This document shows, piece after piece, positions 58,904 through 64,000 of a stretch of 64,000 nt of DNA. Numbering within the stretch: position 1 is the stretch's first letter; the number at the start of each line of letters is the position of its first letter. A program made the position numbers and the translations under genes. This DNA is from Ipomoea triloba. Taxonomy: Eukaryota > Streptophyta > Magnoliopsida > Solanales > Convolvulaceae. The notes below the pieces were generated by a model, which ran no database searches, was not told the DNA's origin, and was given only the letters and a program-made list of their open reading frames with translations. The stretch spans positions 26,602,203 to 26,666,202 of the forward strand of contig NC_044921.1 of assembly GCF_003576645.1 (NCBI RefSeq), given 5' to 3'.

Positions 58904-60882
58904 TCATGCCATGTATACTTGAACACTTGCAGTCTTCACTGCCTGGCACACCGGGCAAATATCTATAAACTCTTCACAATCTGTACACAGACACAAGTGT
59001 CTGCACGACAATAACAACACCGACACTTGTTTATTCTTGCATGCTCTGCAGCAGCTTAGCTGCTGTTGCTGTTTTGAGGAGGGAACACCACTTGCGCAAG
59101 CACTAGCAACATCCTGGTGGTTCGTAGTAGAGGCAGCATCATCTACCTCACACTCACCACACCCTTCTTTTACTTGTGTGATACCCTGGGCAGCTAGTTG
59201 CTGGATGTTATTCTTGAGGGCGTTCACAACGGACTCGTTATATTTTGCTCTGTAATGCCACGACTGCGCTTCCATAGCTACTTGCTTTATCTTCTCACCA
59301 AGTTCCTTGTTCTTCCGGTTCATGTTTTCTATTTCAACCTCTTTCTCGTGTAGTTTTCTGCTAACTCCCTTTTCCAATGCATTCAGGAATGAAATTGTGT
59401 GTCTTTGACTCAACTCCTTCAATCCCTTACACAAATTATCACCCTGCTTGCTTCACAAAGCCCATATCAGATTTTGCAAAATATATAAATAGCAAGTGCA
59501 TGCATACAATTTATTCAACCTACAAAGGATGTAGCAAATAACTACAAATCCTCTCTTACTAATTCTCTTACATTTATAAGAAACCTACTGTAGTATAAAC
59601 CAATATTCTATTTTGTACAGTAATTTATTCAAATCCTCACAAAACTCTTTATCCATCCTTATTAAAACGTGAGAATCCAAACAACAATAAATAATAAAAG
59701 TGTTTCTATAATGTGCAGAGAAAGCATTCCACACCCTTGGACTACCATACTATGAAATAGGTTATTCTAAAGAACAATTTGCTTTGCTAAAAAGCCATAA
59801 ATTGACCCTTTCAGAAATCATATGAGAACTGCAGGATATGCACATATAAGTATAATTACTTCACCTGGACTTTGATATGGCGATCTAAATCTTCTCTCTG
59901 GCGATCAATCTCATATTTAACATTATTGCCAAGTGAAAGAAATGCCGGGAGGATAGCTTTATTGTTTTCAGCAGCTGAAGTGATGGAGGAATTACGCTCT
60001 TCTTCCCCATAAGAAAGTTTAAGCCCAGTTGATACAGGATTTGACTTCCAAATGTTTCCAGTTTGTCCCACTTCATCTTGACAGAAGTTGTTATTCAAGG
60101 ATATCCGAAGCTTTTGCTGGCTAAAGTTTGGTTCAGCATCCCTTACTCTTTTGGTAGGATGAACTGGGGCAGGTGGACATTCGTTTGCCACATAGCTTAC
60201 GGGGTTAATGCTGCAGCCTATTGGAACTGCACCAGATAACCAAACTAATTACAGGTGACATAAAATAACCAAAGTGCAAATGGCTTATCAGAGAACAAAT
60301 AATGGAGATATAATCATTTATATTAAGGGCATGGACTGGGGAAAATGTGGCTCAGCTAGTGGACAAACATTAAAAATCAAGATGCTGTACGATATTGCTG
60401 GTAGTGTGTCTGAGTTGCAAGGCTGCCATTTGCTTCAAATAATATTGGTTGAATAGCTAAAGGTTTAATGTAAGACAAACTGGTTTTCATCTGATTTCTA
60501 ACTATCGTTCCCATCAAATGGCAGCAAAACCAGCCTACTAATCATTAAAAAGAAAGTGTAAGATGTCACTTGAATATGAGTTCCATTATACCCAGACTCT
60601 TTCCTCAGTGACTACCCCTTCCACATAAGGTAAATGGATCATCTATGATTCATTTGCTGTATACTTTTCAATGATAATGAATTTGGAATCGCACAAGAAC
60701 ATGCAACATGAAAGAATGATGATAAAGTGAAATTAACAAAGGCTTGATTCAAGAGTAAATTGTCAAGGTAACTCACTTTCTCCAAATAATTGAAGCTGAG
60801 GCAAGGTATTCACATCATATTGAAGACTTCCCTCCACCAAGGGAGGCAATAAGGCATTACCACTATTTCCTTCTCCAAACAT
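58904..60882 (-). CDS. SBP1: S-RNase-binding protein 1-like RING E3 ubiquitin ligase
   Basis: Coding exons 60882-60777, 60226-59865 and 59443-58904 give 335 residues. The whole length matches Petunia SBP1 as I know it: MFGEGNSGN N-terminus, LPQLQLFGE/IPIGCSINPV, QQKLRISLNNNFCQDE, STGLKLSYGEEE, a coiled-coil stretch (about 140-235, NRKNKELGEKIKQVAMEAQSWHYRAKYNESVVNALK) and a C-terminal C3HC4 RING (about 288-327: CRACKNKQVSVLLLSCRHLCLCTDC...CPVC). It ends KTASVQVYMA. It belongs to the BOI-related RING ligases. In Petunia the family member binds S-RNases and is linked to the self-incompatibility degradation machinery, but such genes are widespread and usually act in general ubiquitination. The SI role here is only a possibility. 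Confidence 0.93.
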
Positions 60883-60886
60883 ATTC

Positions 60887-61577
60887 CTGAACCATTAGTG
60901 AATACAGCTTATAATTAATAATTACAACGAAGAAGAAGTTCATATGCGACTGCAATAAGCAAAACCAACAGAAATCCAATAAAGTAACAATAAAAACTTT
61001 GACTTCGTTCGTTCAATTCACATCACATCTTGACGAATAAAGCTACTATCTTGACCGATGTCAGAAATGCTTTTGATTAATATAGGAGGATCAATTAAAA
61101 CGAGGCAATACTCACAGAGACACCACATGAATTATTTGGATCCAAACTAATCAATCAGAATGATGGGATCAAACAGAAGAGAATTAGATATAAATACAAG
61201 AGATAAAAGTTCACATCTTCCAAATTAAGAAAATACCAAACAAAAAATACAGCAACTATCTTAAAAATCAAATATTCAACAATAGAAAGAAACTAACAAC
61301 GATTATGTTAGACAAACGGAACCATCCAAAGTAAGAAAAGCTCAAAGACCACAAAGCAATAACTCATATCCATAATTCAAAAAAAAAAAAAATCAAATAC
61401 AATGATAGGATCAACAAGTCAATGTAAAGGATAATAACACAAGCAAGTAAGAAAGAAAGAAATCCCATGAACCAAAATTAAGAATATACCAAAAATACAG
61501 AAAACATTTTGTATAAAAATCAAATCTTTCGTCAATGGAAAGAAACTAAAAACAATGTATAATAGAGAAAAGGATAC
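60887..61577 (-). other. SBP1: Probable 5' untranslated intron of SBP1
   Basis: A good acceptor (GTTCAG/GAATATG) lies 4 bp before the SBP1 start codon. A matching donor (CTACAG/GTATCC) is at 61578/61577, giving a 691-bp leader intron. Upstream, 61578 to about 61860 is CT-rich on the minus strand, as in plant 5' leaders. Inferred from splice signals only. Confidence 0.55.
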
Positions 61578-61989
61578 CTGTAGAAAGGGGGAGAATTGAA
61601 AGAAGTGTGAAGGAGAGATGGATCTGAAAAATGGGAAGGCTAAGAAAAACAAGGTGAAATAAAGAAAACAGTAGTAGAGATGAAGGAGAGGGGCATAATG
61701 ATAGTGGGGATGTTAATGTTGTTGTTGTTGGGGAAAGAAAGGTTTGGGTTAAGAAAAGGGAATCCATTCGTTGGTTTTGATGAGAGAGAAAGACAGGAAG
61801 ACAGACACCCCACTCTCCTCGTTGAAGAAATCTTTCCTCAATCCTCTTCATTCTTCATTGCGCAGTCCTCTCCCCTACTCCTACAATTATCAATGCCCTT
61901 CTCTCTCTATCTCTGGAATGGCAGCTTTCTTTTCGTTTTCCCACCACTAAATTATTCCTTGCGGTTACAATGTGCCCCTTTGAATTGAC

Positions 61990-64000
61990 TTAATTGGCCT
62001 TTTCCGTTGAATGTTTCAATCGGGTCCCCAACTCCCGTGATTCGGGCACGGGGCGGGTACCCCACATTTTTTCCAGACAATTAAATTTACTAATTACAAT
62101 TTGAATTTTGATTTTCGCTCCAATCCTTACCACTTTCCTATGCCACCCTGAGAATATGAGACGCATTTTTTTTTCTTGCAATGCAATTATACCTAACATT
62201 GTATGTATATTATGTTGGGATTATTATTCCGACTTCTATCACGTGATTTAGGAGATAAGAATAAAATCAAATTATTGATAAAAAATATAGTCATTTAATA
62301 AAACTTTAAACGTTAACTAATCATTTAAATTAACATGGACTCTTACTCAATTCCACCCCCGAATGACTACTAAAAGAAAAAAGCAGTTATCTTAAAATCA
62401 ATACAATTTGTTACAATCATCTAAGATTATATCCGATCCCATGCATGCATTAAACCCCAAATAGTGACAATGTATAAATTCATTGTATGAAAATATATTT
62501 GAACCCTCCACGGTCCATTTTAATTAAGTGACTATAAACTTTAAAATTTTGATTTATTGAATATTCAATAACTAAATTGATTTATTTTAAGATCTTCCAC
62601 TCCCCACTAGACTAAATAAAAAATAATAATTTTAAGATTTCTTGTTATTAAATTAATAAATTCTAACACATTAAATTTTATATTATTTTATATAAATAAT
62701 AGGAGGATTATCTCATAGTAAAATTAACCAAGTTTACAAAAACTCATCATCAATTAATATAAATGATGAGTTGTCGCATTTTATGATGGATAATTAGTTG
62801 AATATGATGGGCAAGAAAGAAGGGCAAAAGGGTCAATAAATGAAAGATAGGAGATATATATGGGTGGATTACGGAAGGAGTAATTGTGTTGTGTATAGGT
62901 GGTGCAGTTGTCGATCGGTCCAAAGTGAATGAGCTAAAATAAGTGAACAACCTAAGAGAAAAAAATGGTATAAGAAAAGCACCAAACCCCTTTTTTTTTG
63001 TTTGGAAACAAAAAATTGTTGTGTATTATTATATTGTGAATAAAGAAAAATGAGTAATAGTAAATTATAGAAATTATACATAATGTGATAGCGGGGCTCC
63101 CTCAATCACATGCACATAAGATCATGCATCATGATGCGCAACTTTACCTTTTCTCTTTACTCATAGGTTATCTTTTTGAGTCTATTTAATTTTTGACCAT
63201 ATGCTCTTACCAGTCAAAAAGTTGAAAATGAAAAAATTATAAAATTTAGTGAAACAAAACAAGCTGGGTCATTTATATGAAATGTACATAACTATAAATC
63301 ATATTAGAAAAAATAGTAAATAATCATCACATCATCATAACGGATGTATCAACAATACATGTTTGATCTACAATATGATGTCAAAACAATAAGCTTTTAA
63401 AAAAATACAATAGACATGGACCTAATGAAGTATTTAAGTTATGAAAAATAATATATTTTTAATGACTCTTCATATAAAAAGTGAAATGTATGTAATTGAA
63501 CAAAACGTAAGTTTTTGGTATGAGCTAGCTGGGTTGGTTAGTTACTAAATAAAAAAAGGTAGATTTAATTAAAATATGTAAAGTAAAAATAATACACACA
63601 AAAAGCATTTCAATTCAGTTGTGTATAGTAGATCAATACAATGGACAAGCTAAGCAAAGCATTTATGTATATATGTGTGTGCCTTAGAGGTAGCTAGCAA
63701 TATAATGCCACTACATACTCTTCCATTTTCATAGCCTATATATCTTGGCCGGCCTGCAACTTCTCGTTTTCTCCAGATTTTATTATATTGGTTTGCTGTT
63801 GCCTAGCTGCTTCATTCGCTTCTAATGAAAGGTACACCTTCTTAATTCATTCTCTCTCTATAAGAGCTGACCATACCTCTTCAAATTGATTTTACACACA
63901 TATTAATTACTACTTTATAATTTAGTTATTCTTGGGTGATGAAAGAAAACTGCAGTTACAACCCAATAGTGTATATTGAGTAAACCTATGAGAATAGTAT
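61990..64000. other. Non-coding right end of the window
   Basis: AT-rich DNA with no convincing coding frame, RNA gene or complete mobile element. The short frames at 62199-61990, 62950-62750 and 63105-62869 (minus) lack any signature. A promoter-like stretch with GCCTATATATCTTGG near 63736 could precede a gene outside the window. Confidence 0.5.

Overview
This is eukaryotic nuclear DNA from a dicot plant. Genes are split by AT-rich introns, AT/ATT microsatellites are common, and every recognisable gene belongs to a plant family. The 335-residue RING protein at the right end resembles Petunia S-RNase-binding protein 1, which suggests an asterid, perhaps Solanales (Ipomoea or a relative); the species is inference.

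Left arm (1-4.3 kb): an ATL-type RING-H2 ubiquitin ligase (+), a small plant-specific protein of unknown function (-), and a three-exon NFD2-type RNase III-like gene (-). From 4.9 to 24.3 kb are repeats and a cluster of bHLH162-like transcription factor genes: one + strand gene shown twice (the first copy cut at an N) and one - strand gene shown twice in a partly inverted arrangement. From 24.3 to 29.3 kb are only repeats and mobile elements.

Middle (29.3-38.1 kb): a decayed SIS3 ubiquitin ligase pseudogene (+), a 5'-truncated LINE with its RNase H domain (-), and a DUF1645 gene (-) printed twice around a 960-N gap. A 700-bp retroposon with a 17-bp target duplication follows. From 38.1 to 43.9 kb are non-coding DNA and two Mutator-like insertions; part of this block is also printed twice.

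Right arm (43.9-62 kb): three well-preserved genes, all on the - strand: an SRO (RCD1-like) inactive PARP/RST protein (4 exons, 369 aa), pantothenate kinase 2 fused to a DUF89 phosphatase (22 exons, 909 aa, rebuilt completely) and SBP1 (3 coding exons, 335 aa). The last 2 kb show no gene.

Two points matter for reuse. First, many blocks are near-identical neighbours joined by 1, 25 or 960 N, so the second bHLH and DUF1645 copies are probably assembly duplicates. Second, the most interesting structure is a Mutator-like non-autonomous element family (four insertions, each with a 9-bp target duplication) whose members share ends but carry different internal minisatellites, including a 93-bp-arm hairpin. 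I saw no operon-like or CRISPR-like system.
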